A DNA stretch of 64,000 nucleotides. Origin: UBA2882 sp051877575. Lineage in GTDB: Bacteria; Bacillota; Clostridia; Lachnospirales; Lachnospiraceae. The stretch covers positions 62,001 to 126,000 of the forward strand of contig JBJEJA010000034.1 of the NCBI GenBank assembly GCA_051877575.1, read 5' to 3'. Within the stretch, counting starts at the first letter, position 1. Each line of letters begins with the position of its first letter. Shown piece after piece: positions 52,146 through 61,207 of the stretch. The notes below the pieces were generated by a model, which did no database searches, was not told the origin of the DNA, and worked only from the letters and a program-made list of their open reading frames with translations. The translations under genes were made by a program, and so were the position numbers.

Positions 52146-52159
52146 AGAACATATGTTCG
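52146..52159 (-). promoter_or_regulatory. LexA (SOS) box
   Basis: The sequence AGAACATATGTTCG holds the palindrome GAACATATGTTC, matching the Firmicutes LexA consensus (CGAACRNRYGTTCG). It lies 62-77 bp upstream of the Y-family polymerase start and should make the operon DNA-damage inducible. Confidence 0.85.
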
Positions 52160-52329
52160 TAAAGAAAAAGAATAAATTTCCAATTAAAAATACAGCATAT
52201 AATATGACATGCTATTGTCATATTAAAGGGTTGAAACTATTCTAAAATAAGATGGTGAATAGGAGAGGTGAAAATGCAGATTAGTGGGTTGTTTAATAGG
52301 AGAGTGCTTGCAGGGGTAGTCAAAGATCC

Positions 52330-52845
52330 TTATTGAATACAGATACAATTGCCAATTCCGCTTGCAGTATTGGATGTATTGGTCGTATCCTTTTTCCCTG
52401 TATTGTCGGTCGTTGTAATCCACATTACCAGTGGATTTTTGATTCCACCCTGATAGTACATATAGATCTCGCAGTTGGCGGCATGGGCGGAACGGAGTAA
52501 ATTTTCATAGGTGCTTTGATTTAAATCGGACCAGCCCAGTGTATCCATAACCTCCTCTGCCAGCAGATTGCCGGAAGGGGACATCAGACTCTCCAGGGTG
52601 CAGGGAGATACGGCCATATTATCAATCAATGCTTTTGAGGCGGGGTCATCGGAAATGTTCGGGTCGGCGGAAGCATAAACCACTGCCTGATAAACGGAAT
52701 CCAACAACTGCTGATCGGATGTGATGTTAGCTTTTTCAACATATTTGATCATGACCGGAGTCAGAACGCCGATCAGGATGCCCATAATGGCAATGACAAT
52801 AATCAATTCCACAAGAGAAAATCCCCGGTTATTTTCTTTTTTCAT
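52330..52845 (-). CDS. Orphan type IV pilin-like/pseudopilin protein
   Basis: The 171-residue protein has the class III signal of type IV pilins: a short basic leader, then G-FSLVELIIVIAIMGILIG, with cleavage expected before Phe and the conserved Glu at +5. The rest is a soluble domain with three or four Cys and a Gly/Thr-rich end. No prepilin peptidase, ATPase or platform protein is near, so it must be assembled by a system elsewhere. It could be a minor pilin or a surface protein. Confidence 0.82.
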   Translation of the reverse strand: MKKENNRGFSLVELIIVIAIMGILIGVLTPVMIKYVEKANITSDQQLLDSVYQAVVYASADPNISDDPASKALIDNMAVSPCTLESLMSPSGNLLAEEVMDTLGWSDLNQSTYENLLRSAHAANCEIYMYYQGGIKNPLVMWITTTDNTGKKDTTNTSNTASGIGNCICIQ

Positions 52846-53021
52846 AATAAATCTCCACCCCCATATATATGAACAAAATTCCGTTGCATAATCATTTCAT
52901 AAGAATTCTTTTGTATTTTTAGAATAACAGAGAGTATGTTTAAAATCAACAGAAAATCGTCTATCCATTCCCTTAAGAATATATTATAATAGATATAGTT
53001 ATGATTTGGAGGGGAACTACC

Positions 53022-54869
53022 ATGAAGAAAAGATCCTGGAAGGAAAAAGTACGATACCGGATTGATAATATTATGTCAAAAGGAACGATTGCCCTGATCG
53101 GTTTACTCTTTGGCATTACGTTGATCGTCATCGGTATTGCGGGGATTGCGGCAGTGATCTTCGGAGCGGATGGAGGCGTGGGCAGTCAGATATGGATCAG
53201 TACGATGCATGTGCTGGATACGGGAACATTGACTGCGGATGCTTTGGATAATATACCTTATGTGGTTATTATGTCTCTTGTTACCCTGTGCGGCCTGTTC
53301 GTAACCAGTATCCTGATCGGTATCATTACCACCGGTTTTGAAGGAAAGCTGAAGGAACTCCGCAAAGGAAAGTCAACGGTATTAGAGGAACGCCATACGG
53401 TCATTCTGGGGTTCAACGATAATATATATACCTTGTTAAATGAGTTAATCGAAGCTAACTCCAATCACAAAAACCAGTGTGTTGTCGTAGTCGGTACTCA
53501 GGAAAAAGAGGAGATGGAGGAGGCAATTGCTTCCCGTATTACTGATTTCAAAACGACGCATGTGATCTGCCGGAGCGGTTCCCTGTCGGAAGCGCATATT
53601 TTGGAACGCTGTTCGGTGGAAAGAAGCCGTTCGGTCATCATCAACGTCTATGATGATGCGGAAACAATCAAGATTATTTTATCCATTGCAACTTATTTGA
53701 AGGATAGGGAATTGCTTGTAAAAGATTTATTTGTGACTGCAGCGATCCAGGAAGAACAGAACGTGGAAGCGGCAAGAATTGCCGGAGAAGGCAGGGCAGA
53801 GATTATCTATGCCAACGATGCCATTTCCCGTATCATCGCCCATACCTGCCGTCAGCCGGGCTTGTCCAATGTATTGGTGGAACTGTTTGACTATGACGGA
53901 GACGAATTGTATTTTGAAACAATTCCCGAATTGTACGGCAAGACCTTATACGAAACGCTGAACTTGTTTCCGAAAGCTGTTGTCTTCGGCATCCGCAAGG
54001 AAGATGGCCCGCATCTGAATCCGCCCATGGACACGGTGTTGGAGGAAGGGGATCAGATTATCCTATTGGAAGACGATGACGGCTCTTATGAACTGTCTTC
54101 CAATGCTGCCGCAGTACAGGAAGAACTGATTGTGGATTCTGAGGCGAAAAAAACAGCATATAAAGAAAATCTGCTTATCCTGGGTTGCAACAGTATGATT
54201 GAACGTATCCTGAGAGAATATGACTGCTATGTAGAGCAGGATTCGCAGGTTACGATCGTATATCCGGAAGAGTTGAAACTGGATAAGACCTGTTACCGCA
54301 ATATTGTGATAGATCAGGTGATCGGTTCGGGGACAAACCGCCGGCTTTTGGAAGAAATGCTGTCGGCGGATGTGGATGATATTCTGATCTTAAGTGATGA
54401 CAAACTGGATCCCGAAGCATCCGATTCCCAGACATTGCTGCAGTTGATTTTCCTACGGGATATTGCACAGAAGACAGGAAAAGCTTTTACCATTACAAGT
54501 GAGATGAGGAAGAGCAATAACCAGCGTCTGGCATCTCAGGCAAGAGTGGAGGATTTTGTAATCGGTTCCAATATTGTCAATCTTTTAATGACGCAGATTG
54601 CCGAAAACAGAGAACTGACGGCATTGTTTGAAGATATTCTGGATGAAGAAGGATCGGAAATCTATATGAAACCTGCTTCCGATTATGTCAGGATCGGTGC
54701 CCCGGTTGATTTTTATACCGTGACGGAAAGTGCTTCCAGAAAAGGGCATATTGCTGTCGGATACAAATTGATCAGAAACGGAAGGTCGGAAATCGTTACC
54801 AATCCGTTAAAATCGGATAAAGTGGTATTTGAAGTGCAGGATTATATGATTCTGATTGCCGAAGATTAA
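53022..54869 (+). CDS. CASTOR/POLLUX-type ion channel with RCK-like domains
   Basis: The 615-residue protein (ATG at 53022, after GGAGGGG; the longer frame lacks a site) has two N-terminal membrane segments around a pore-loop region (IALIGLLFGITLIVIG ... LVTLCGLFVTSILIGI) and then tandem Rossmann/RCK-like domains (HTVILGFNDNIYTLLNEL, 125-330, and a second half to the C-terminus). This is the layout of the CASTOR/POLLUX/SYM8 family of potassium or cation channels; the typical selectivity filter TVGYG is absent, as is usual for the family. It probably controls ion flux in response to a cytoplasmic ligand. Confidence 0.82.
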   Translation: MKKRSWKEKVRYRIDNIMSKGTIALIGLLFGITLIVIGIAGIAAVIFGADGGVGSQIWISTMHVLDTGTLTADALDNIPYVVIMSLVTLCGLFVTSILIGIITTGFEGKLKELRKGKSTVLEERHTVILGFNDNIYTLLNELIEANSNHKNQCVVVVGTQEKEEMEEAIASRITDFKTTHVICRSGSLSEAHILERCSVERSRSVIINVYDDAETIKIILSIATYLKDRELLVKDLFVTAAIQEEQNVEAARIAGEGRAEIIYANDAISRIIAHTCRQPGLSNVLVELFDYDGDELYFETIPELYGKTLYETLNLFPKAVVFGIRKEDGPHLNPPMDTVLEEGDQIILLEDDDGSYELSSNAAAVQEELIVDSEAKKTAYKENLLILGCNSMIERILREYDCYVEQDSQVTIVYPEELKLDKTCYRNIVIDQVIGSGTNRRLLEEMLSADVDDILILSDDKLDPEASDSQTLLQLIFLRDIAQKTGKAFTITSEMRKSNNQRLASQARVEDFVIGSNIVNLLMTQIAENRELTALFEDILDEEGSEIYMKPASDYVRIGAPVDFYTVTESASRKGHIAVGYKLIRNGRSEIVTNPLKSDKVVFEVQDYMILIAED

Positions 54870-55025
54870 TAAAGATGTTTTGCAGTATGAATACGCCTTA
54901 AGAAAGCTGATTGAGAAATTGATGAAGAATTCAGACGTATAAAAAAGGATAAAATATGGGTTATTTTTAATCGAAGGAAAAAGGAATGGACACTATAAAC
55001 AATAATAACTTACGGAGGAATTTAT

Positions 55026-55376
55026 ATGTTATTTTTACAATATCCCAAATGTACAACCTGCCAAAAAGCAAAGAAATGGCTGGATGATAACAAAATCCAA
55101 TACGAAGACCGCCATATCAAAGAGGAAAATCCTTCTTACGATGAGTTAAAGAAATGGCATCAGATCAGTGGACAGCCCCTGAAAAGGTTCTTTAATACAA
55201 GCGGGCTGCTCTATAAGGAAATGCAGTTAAAGGATAAACTGCCGGAAATGAGCGAAGAAGAGCAGTACCACCTGCTTGCCGGCGACGGAATGCTGGTAAA
55301 AAGACCGCTGGTAATCGGAGATGATTTTGTACTGATCGGATTCAAAGAAAAAGAGTGGGGAGAAGTTTTGAAATAA
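55026..55376 (+). CDS. ArsC/Spx-family protein (arsenate reductase-like)
   Basis: The 116-residue protein has a thioredoxin-like fold of the ArsC/Spx/YffB family: start FLQYPKCTTCQKAKKWLD with Cys-x-x-Cys, middle RFFNTSGLLYKEM and end LVKRPLVIGDDFVLIGFKE. The CxxC motif and the RP motif speak for a redox-active member. It could be a regulator that binds RNA polymerase (Spx-type) or a reductase; without ars genes nearby the second is not supported. GGAGG precedes the ATG. It stands alone. Confidence 0.82.
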   Translation: MLFLQYPKCTTCQKAKKWLDDNKIQYEDRHIKEENPSYDELKKWHQISGQPLKRFFNTSGLLYKEMQLKDKLPEMSEEEQYHLLAGDGMLVKRPLVIGDDFVLIGFKEKEWGEVLK

Positions 55377-55416
55377 TCTTCTCTCTATATAAATTTAGGT
55401 AAGAGTTCTCAATATT

Positions 55417-55992
55417 TTACTCTATTGCGTGATAGGGTTCCGGATATGTAAAACGATCGTCTGTTTGATATAGGAAACTGATGAATTTAAAAATGTGTAC
55501 CATCAGTTTTCCGCTATCGGTAATAAGTATTTCTCCGTTTTTATCTATGACAATGTTGTGGGATGCAATCTGCTCATTGTAGCGGCGTTCAATCATGCCG
55601 TATTGCTCTGTAAAAACATCCTTGCAATATACTTTAAATTCATCTTCATCTACACTGGCTTCTGTTTGCTCCAAACAACATAGAATATAGACAGAAAGAG
55701 AGCGGTCCATACTGACGACGCATAAAGAAAACCAAAGCATATTTACCAGTGCGAAGCTGACTATGGAGAAACAGATATCTTTATAATCGTGAAAAATATG
55801 TTTGCGTAAAAGGATAAAGGCGACTATCATCAAAATAAGTACAAGCAACAAACGCAGAATTCCATCGTAAAAATATATCCCCGTTATGTTTAAAATCGAT
55901 AAATGAAATGTAAGCATATATACAATGCTGGCTGCAAGTATAATAATCATTTGTTTGAAGCCCCACAGCATAATTTCTTTCAACTTTTTCAT
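55417..55992 (-). CDS. Small membrane protein of unknown function
   Basis: I do not recognise this 191-residue protein. It has four predicted membrane segments in its first 105 residues (MIIILAASIVYMLTFHL, LRLLLVLILMIVAFILL and others) and a soluble acidic C-terminus. It starts two bases after the stop of the membrane glycosyltransferase gene, with AAAGGACGG as ribosome site inside that gene, so the two form an operon and probably act together at the membrane. Confidence 0.6.
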   Translation of the reverse strand: MKKLKEIMLWGFKQMIIILAASIVYMLTFHLSILNITGIYFYDGILRLLLVLILMIVAFILLRKHIFHDYKDICFSIVSFALVNMLWFSLCVVSMDRSLSVYILCCLEQTEASVDEDEFKVYCKDVFTEQYGMIERRYNEQIASHNIVIDKNGEILITDSGKLMVHIFKFISFLYQTDDRFTYPEPYHAIE

Positions 55993-55994
55993 GG

Positions 55995-57734
55995 TTAATC
56001 CGTCCTTTCAGCCTTTTTATATAGCCCTATATTATATAAGCCGACAGATTCCTCATCGGGATATTCGGTATAATCGATTTGATACTCTTTTACCAATTCA
56101 AATTGATACGGAGTATCGGCAAGCAGAGTGTCATTGATGGTGGGAACATTCCATTCATCACCGATTGTTAATGAAAAAACACAGTATAGTTCATCATATT
56201 CGTATACACTCTGTTGTATTGTTTCTCTGACATAGTCGAAATCGTATCCTCTGCCTCTGTAATGATCATAGATATTAACAGGATATTGACATTTATTATA
56301 TAGAGAAAAACACAGCCCGTTTATTACAATTCCATCCTGAGTACGTTCCCCGATATCTTTCATCATCTCGCTTTCTGCATAAGAGCGGTGAAATAAGGTG
56401 TAATAGCTTGATGCCGTAACACAAAAAATCATGGAAATTGAAAAGGCCAGATAAAAAATTTTTTTCCGATTTGTTATTAAAATCAAAAACAAACAAAATG
56501 CTGTGAAGATTGAACATATGTACAACAAATGTCTTAAATCGGATGACAACGCTCTCCCTTCCCGATAGTTGCAGTATATAAGAACCATGCTCCCGATTAT
56601 CACAATGGTGGATCCAATCAGGAAAATGTTATGAAGCCAGCCTTCTTGCATAAATGTTTCATAATATTTTGTAAAAGCGTATGCAATCCCAACAAGTAAT
56701 ACTGCAAAAGTAATAGATGCTTTGCTTTCCGTGAGTTGATCCAGAAAAATCGTTTGTAACCAATGTACACAGATCAAAGAACAAATTAGAAATGCTGTTT
56801 TGTCTTTTTGGGCAAAAATGCCATAGATTAAGAGCCCAATGGCAATAATACTCATAACCAGTAAGAGATAATTATAGATAAATTGATAGGAACACAAAAA
56901 GCTTTTAAAATGATTTAGAAAAAGTTTCAATGAGAACTCTGATGTCTGTATTTTACCGCCATGTGCGGATAAGGTGTCTATTATCGTATCCCAGATATGT
57001 TGGCGATAAATCAGTAAATTCATAAATTCGCTAATAGCGGCTCCCGCCAAAATACCGAGTAAATAAAAGCTGCCACCCTTGCGATCCTCTTTGTCGAAAA
57101 TCATTTCCGTCAGCCATATAAATCCAGCCCACAATACTAAAAAGGGGACTCCCATATATATGATACAAAACGAAATAACAGATAAGCATCCGGTCAAAAA
57201 CCATCTGGTTTTGCCCGTATAATTTAACAAGAAAAATAATAAAAGTATTGCCACAAATGTGCAAGGAACAATTGTCATTGCACTTCGTGTTTGTAAAAAG
57301 AAATGAAAATCCAATATGTAGGCGAGGAGAGTTAACAATTGTATTTTTTCGTGATTTGGAATAACAATAACAAGGCATTTCCAGAGTAAAATGCCAATCA
57401 CGTATCCTAACATGACATAGGTAAAGCGCAATCCCCAGAAATTATTACCAAAAACCGACATTGAGGCAGCCGCTAACAAGTTGGGTAATAGAAAAGTCTT
57501 GGTATTAGCCAGTGACGTTGTCACAAGATTGCCGCTCAATAATGCAGATATACCTTCATTTACTGTTTTTATTGCAGTTTCATGATATGCAATTTCATCC
57601 ACTACCCATTGTTGTGAAAGCCATGCAAATTTTGGATCGGATTCTAAGAATAACAATCTTAAAAAATATAAAAATGTTAAAATAAAAAAATATTTACTCT
57701 TTTTATTTAACTTTTTCAAATTTAAGCATATCAT
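55995..57734 (-). CDS. PMT/ArnT-type membrane glycosyltransferase-like protein
   Basis: The product of about 579 residues has eleven or more membrane segments and, after the first, a periplasmic-type loop with WVVDEIAYHETAIKT, in the place of the acidic motif of GT-C fold enzymes (PMT/ArnT family). A later loop ends in the soluble C-terminus. Such proteins transfer sugars from polyprenyl phosphates to lipids or proteins. The ATG at 57734 is preferred over one further upstream; the ribosome site (AAAGGG) is weak. The enzyme call rests on topology and that loop, so it is tentative. Confidence 0.6.
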   Translation of the reverse strand: MICLNLKKLNKKSKYFFILTFLYFLRLLFLESDPKFAWLSQQWVVDEIAYHETAIKTVNEGISALLSGNLVTTSLANTKTFLLPNLLAAASMSVFGNNFWGLRFTYVMLGYVIGILLWKCLVIVIPNHEKIQLLTLLAYILDFHFFLQTRSAMTIVPCTFVAILLLFFLLNYTGKTRWFLTGCLSVISFCIIYMGVPFLVLWAGFIWLTEMIFDKEDRKGGSFYLLGILAGAAISEFMNLLIYRQHIWDTIIDTLSAHGGKIQTSEFSLKLFLNHFKSFLCSYQFIYNYLLLVMSIIAIGLLIYGIFAQKDKTAFLICSLICVHWLQTIFLDQLTESKASITFAVLLVGIAYAFTKYYETFMQEGWLHNIFLIGSTIVIIGSMVLIYCNYREGRALSSDLRHLLYICSIFTAFCLFLILITNRKKIFYLAFSISMIFCVTASSYYTLFHRSYAESEMMKDIGERTQDGIVINGLCFSLYNKCQYPVNIYDHYRGRGYDFDYVRETIQQSVYEYDELYCVFSLTIGDEWNVPTINDTLLADTPYQFELVKEYQIDYTEYPDEESVGLYNIGLYKKAERTD

Positions 57735-57860
57735 GAGTTGCCCTTTCGCATGTGTACCTTTATCATTATAAGCTTGTTGTACATTATAAAAAACCAAAAT
57801 AATGGTACATCATAAATTTGGCATGGTCAAGCCTTTTTCAAATGACAAAATTTTAAACTG

Positions 57861-57965
57861 ATGATGAAATATAAGGACATTGTTCTGGCAGATATAAAAA
57901 ACGGACAGATCGGTACCTATGGGGACTATGGACTGAATTATTTTTTGTTTGTTTTACAGAGGTAA
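57861..57965 (+). pseudogene. 34-codon fragment in the gap before the FIST-EAL gene
   Basis: A short frame (start MMKYKDIVLADIKNGQIG) lies in the 359-bp gap between divergent genes. It lacks a ribosome site and looks like a gene beginning that was cut off. Otherwise the gap holds only the promoter at 58000. Confidence 0.25.
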
Positions 57966-57999
57966 GCAGTTTCCTGATAAGAACTGTATGTTAGAAGCA

Positions 58000-58028
58000 T
58001 TGTATTTTTTAAAACAAACTGGTAAAAT
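58000..58028 (+). promoter_or_regulatory. Promoter of the FIST-EAL gene
   Basis: TTGTAT (58000) and TAAAAT (58023) are spaced by 17 bp, about 65 bp before the start codon. Confidence 0.5.
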
Positions 58029-58093
58029 AGTACCATAGGGGACAGCGATTTATATGGGTATTTCGAATGTTTTTGTAGTAAGGGGTGTTGGGG

Positions 58094-60598
58094 ATGAAAG
58101 CATATAATCATTTATTTGAATCACTGGATCTTTTTGAGGACTTTTTGGACGGGATTGAGTTAGACAGAAATAAAAGGGTTTTGCTTCGGATTCACAGCAG
58201 TATACATACCATGGAAATGATGAATGACCTTGCGACGGAACTGAAGGAAATTCTGCCGCAAGCCGTTATGATCGGATGTAGTACTTCTAAAGTTATATTT
58301 GAGGGGAAACTGGTTTCAAGCGCCTGTTTGATTTCCATTACGGAATTTTGCGATTGTGAAATGCGTCTCGGAATGTTTACGTGTGTAATGGGTGACGGTG
58401 AAGGGCGGGACGGAGAAGATCTGAGCAGGGAAGTGTCGGAGAAACTGGTAAAAGGTGACAGGGGAATGATGCTTGCCTTTTTCCCGTTGTCCTATTATAA
58501 AACAGCAAGATTTGTGGAGGAGATGGATGCGGCAAATCCCGGGCTCAAGATGATCGGCGGGGTATCTTATGTCGCAGATGCCGCACATTTTGAGGTAGAA
58601 AACTATGCTTATGTATTGGCTGATACACAAGCTTCTGCCAGCGATATGGCGGCGGTCATGCTGGTATCTCCACAACTGTCGATATATGAAAATGTCATAT
58701 GCGGTGTAGAGAATCTGGGACGAAGCTATGAGGTAACCAAAGCGCATGAACATTATCTGGATGAAATAGAGGGTAAAAGCGGTGCGGAATGGTACGCGGA
58801 AATGCTCGGAAAAGAAGAATTGGACAAGGATCCGTCTTTAGCAGGTATTTTTCCTTTGGTACAGGAAAACACCGGAATTGCCTACAGTGTAGTTTATGAG
58901 CCCTATAATATTCTGCCGGAGCCATGGAAGTCCACAAAGAAGGACAGGGTTAATCTGTATAGCGGAATAACTGAAGGTGAGCGGTTCTATCTGGGATATT
59001 TTGATCCCAAGAAAATCGTGGATCAGATGAATACGGTGTATCAGGAACTGTCTCAGGCACCTGTAGAGGTTCTGTTTGCTTATGACTGTCTGGCACGGAT
59101 GTGGATGCTGCATGATTGTGCCGAATGGGAGATCGGACAGTTTCGCACTACCAATATAAGCGGGGCATTGTTAGGGGGAGAAATCAGCAATATCAATGGG
59201 CAGAACAGATATGCGAATTCTACCTTTGTTGTTGCGGGAATTTCGGAAGACCCGAATGCAAGGATTCTTTTAAAAGGGAAAGCCCTGCATAATGTTTCTG
59301 CATTACAGCATGAAAACGTGCAGATGATCAATTATCTGCTGACCATGGGAAACAAACAGCTGAATAAGCAGCTGGATGAACAGCAGAATAAAATGAAAAA
59401 AGCCATGTTTTACCATGAGGTATTCGGACTGGCAAATCAATCCAAGTATTTGTATGACAGGGAAAAGAAGAATTTGGATAAAATCGCCGTTTTCTCTCTT
59501 AAGAATGAAAGAATGCTCAAGCTGTTTATGGGACGGGGCGCTTTACAGAATAAGCTGAAAAAGCTTTACAAAGCAGCAGGAGAGAAAATGACCGGAAAAG
59601 GCTTTTATCCGTACAGCTATGGGGAATATTCATTGCTGATTGCAGCTGAGGATAGTGTGGAAGACGAAAAATTTAAAAAAATGATGAAAGATGTCTTCGA
59701 AAAACTAAATGGGAACAGCTGCAACGAATTTGTGTTGTCTTACGAATGTGCATTGGTTTTGCATGAAGAAGAACCTGTGCAGAAAGCCGAAGCGATGCTG
59801 CAGTATGGAATAAAATATAAGCAGCCCTTTGTCATCTACGGAGAAATGCCGGAAAAAGTGCTGGGGATCAAAGACGAGATGCATATGCTGCAGATATTGA
59901 AAGATGCATTGGCTCAGGACAGGATTATTCCTTATTTTCAAGGTATTTATGATAACAGGCAGGGATGCATCAATATGTATGAAGCACTGATTCGTATTCT
60001 GGACGATCAGGGAAATATGTATTATCCGAACCAGTTTTTATCCATTGCCAAAGAGGCCGATCTGTATGAGACTTTATCGGTTGTCATGGTAAAAAAAGTA
60101 ATGGAGATGTTTCTGAATAAAAATGTTACCGTGACAATCAATCTGAATGTGCGGGATATTTATGACCGCGATATGATTAAGATGATCTTCAAATACCTGA
60201 AAGAAGAAAAACATCCTGAAAATTTCGTGTTTGAACTGGTAGAGAGTGAAGAAGTTAAGGATTATTCTTATATTAAGCAGTTTGCGGACAGTATTCATGA
60301 ATATGGTGCCAGAATTGCAATTGATGATTTCGGAAGCGGGTTCTCCAATCTGATGCATATTATCAGAATCGATGCGGATATTATAAAAATTGACGGTGAT
60401 ATTATCAAAGGCGTCTGTACGGATGAAAAATGTCGTGAATTTTTGGAGATGATCAATGACTGGTGCCATCATAAGAACAAAGAGATTGTGGCGGAATTTG
60501 TAGAGAATAAAGATATTCAAAAGGCAGTCAGGGATATCGGAGTTACACATTCACAGGGTTACTATTACGCGAAACCGGAGCCGTGGGAAAATAAATAG
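58094..60598 (+). CDS. FIST sensor fused to degenerate GGDEF and EAL phosphodiesterase
   Basis: The protein of about 834 residues starts with a FIST N/FIST C sensor pair (about 1-385; IGCSTSKVIFEG, IGGVSYVADAAHF), which in other proteins binds small ligands such as amino acids. A coiled-coil linker (LNKQLDEQQNKMKKAMFYHE) leads to a GGDEF-like domain whose signature is changed to YGEYS, so it should not make c-di-GMP. The C-terminal EAL domain has the catalytic residues (YEALIRI, NLNV, ELVESEE, AIDDFGSGFSN, KIDGDII, EFVEN) and should cleave c-di-GMP. No signal peptide is seen: a cytoplasmic ligand-controlled phosphodiesterase. Confidence 0.87.
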   Translation: MKAYNHLFESLDLFEDFLDGIELDRNKRVLLRIHSSIHTMEMMNDLATELKEILPQAVMIGCSTSKVIFEGKLVSSACLISITEFCDCEMRLGMFTCVMGDGEGRDGEDLSREVSEKLVKGDRGMMLAFFPLSYYKTARFVEEMDAANPGLKMIGGVSYVADAAHFEVENYAYVLADTQASASDMAAVMLVSPQLSIYENVICGVENLGRSYEVTKAHEHYLDEIEGKSGAEWYAEMLGKEELDKDPSLAGIFPLVQENTGIAYSVVYEPYNILPEPWKSTKKDRVNLYSGITEGERFYLGYFDPKKIVDQMNTVYQELSQAPVEVLFAYDCLARMWMLHDCAEWEIGQFRTTNISGALLGGEISNINGQNRYANSTFVVAGISEDPNARILLKGKALHNVSALQHENVQMINYLLTMGNKQLNKQLDEQQNKMKKAMFYHEVFGLANQSKYLYDREKKNLDKIAVFSLKNERMLKLFMGRGALQNKLKKLYKAAGEKMTGKGFYPYSYGEYSLLIAAEDSVEDEKFKKMMKDVFEKLNGNSCNEFVLSYECALVLHEEEPVQKAEAMLQYGIKYKQPFVIYGEMPEKVLGIKDEMHMLQILKDALAQDRIIPYFQGIYDNRQGCINMYEALIRILDDQGNMYYPNQFLSIAKEADLYETLSVVMVKKVMEMFLNKNVTVTINLNVRDIYDRDMIKMIFKYLKEEKHPENFVFELVESEEVKDYSYIKQFADSIHEYGARIAIDDFGSGFSNLMHIIRIDADIIKIDGDIIKGVCTDEKCREFLEMINDWCHHKNKEIVAEFVENKDIQKAVRDIGVTHSQGYYYAKPEPWENK

Positions 60599-60608
60599 CG
60601 TAAATGCA

Positions 60609-60637
60609 AGGGAGTATATTTTTGCTCCCTTTTTTTC
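60609..60637 (+). terminator. Terminator after the FIST-EAL gene
   Basis: The stem AGGGAG/CTCCCT (60609, 60625) is followed by eight Ts. Confidence 0.8.
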
Positions 60638-60670
60638 ATACTAAGAAAAAAAGAAAAAGAGGGCGGCAAA

Positions 60671-61099
60671 ATGAATGATACAATCAGACTTTTGGAGGAA
60701 GTGGATCTCGGATGCAAGATGGCAATCAACAGTATGAACAGGATTTCCGATTACAAAATGGATCCGAAGCTTTCCCATGTTATTGAACACTATAAATATA
60801 AGCATCTGGAAATGCAAAAAAAGGCTGCGGATTTGTTGTGTAAAAACGGTGCATCCGAGAAGAATCCCGGTGCGATGGCATCCGCTATGGCAAAAATGAC
60901 AACGGAAGTCAAAATGTTTATGAAAGATGACAATAACCAAGTGGCAAAAATCATGATGAACGGATGCAACATGGGGATCCAGTCCATGTCCGAAAATATC
61001 AATAAATACAAGCAGGCATCTTCGGAAAGTACGGGGCTTGCAAAAAGTCTGGTAAAGGCGGAAGAAGATTTTATGTGTGATCTAAAACAGTTTTTATAA
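60671..61099 (+). CDS. Hypothetical four-helix protein
   Basis: I do not recognise this 142-residue protein with certainty. It is wholly helical, rich in Met and Lys, with a pattern of four amphipathic helices (IRLLEEVDLGCKMAINSMNR, HVIEHYKYKHLEMQKKAADLL and so on) like ferritin-like or DUF2383-type bundles. AAGAGGGCGG lies before the ATG. It stands between the FIST-EAL gene and the alcohol dehydrogenase with its own space on both sides. A stress or storage role is only a guess. Confidence 0.55.
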   Translation: MNDTIRLLEEVDLGCKMAINSMNRISDYKMDPKLSHVIEHYKYKHLEMQKKAADLLCKNGASEKNPGAMASAMAKMTTEVKMFMKDDNNQVAKIMMNGCNMGIQSMSENINKYKQASSESTGLAKSLVKAEEDFMCDLKQFL

Positions 61100-61207
61100 A
61101 AAGTCGAAAAGTTTTGATAGGAAAATTCCTCCGGACAGGGTATAATGAAAATAGCTGGAGCATTCAGCTGCAAGTAAAAAGCTATGAAATGAATAAGGAG
61201 GAAAGTT

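Noticed and set aside
52274..52336. 20-codon frame with a good ribosome site (AGGAGAGGTGAAA)
   Set aside because: It overlaps the end of the convergent pilin gene and is too short to support without conservation data.
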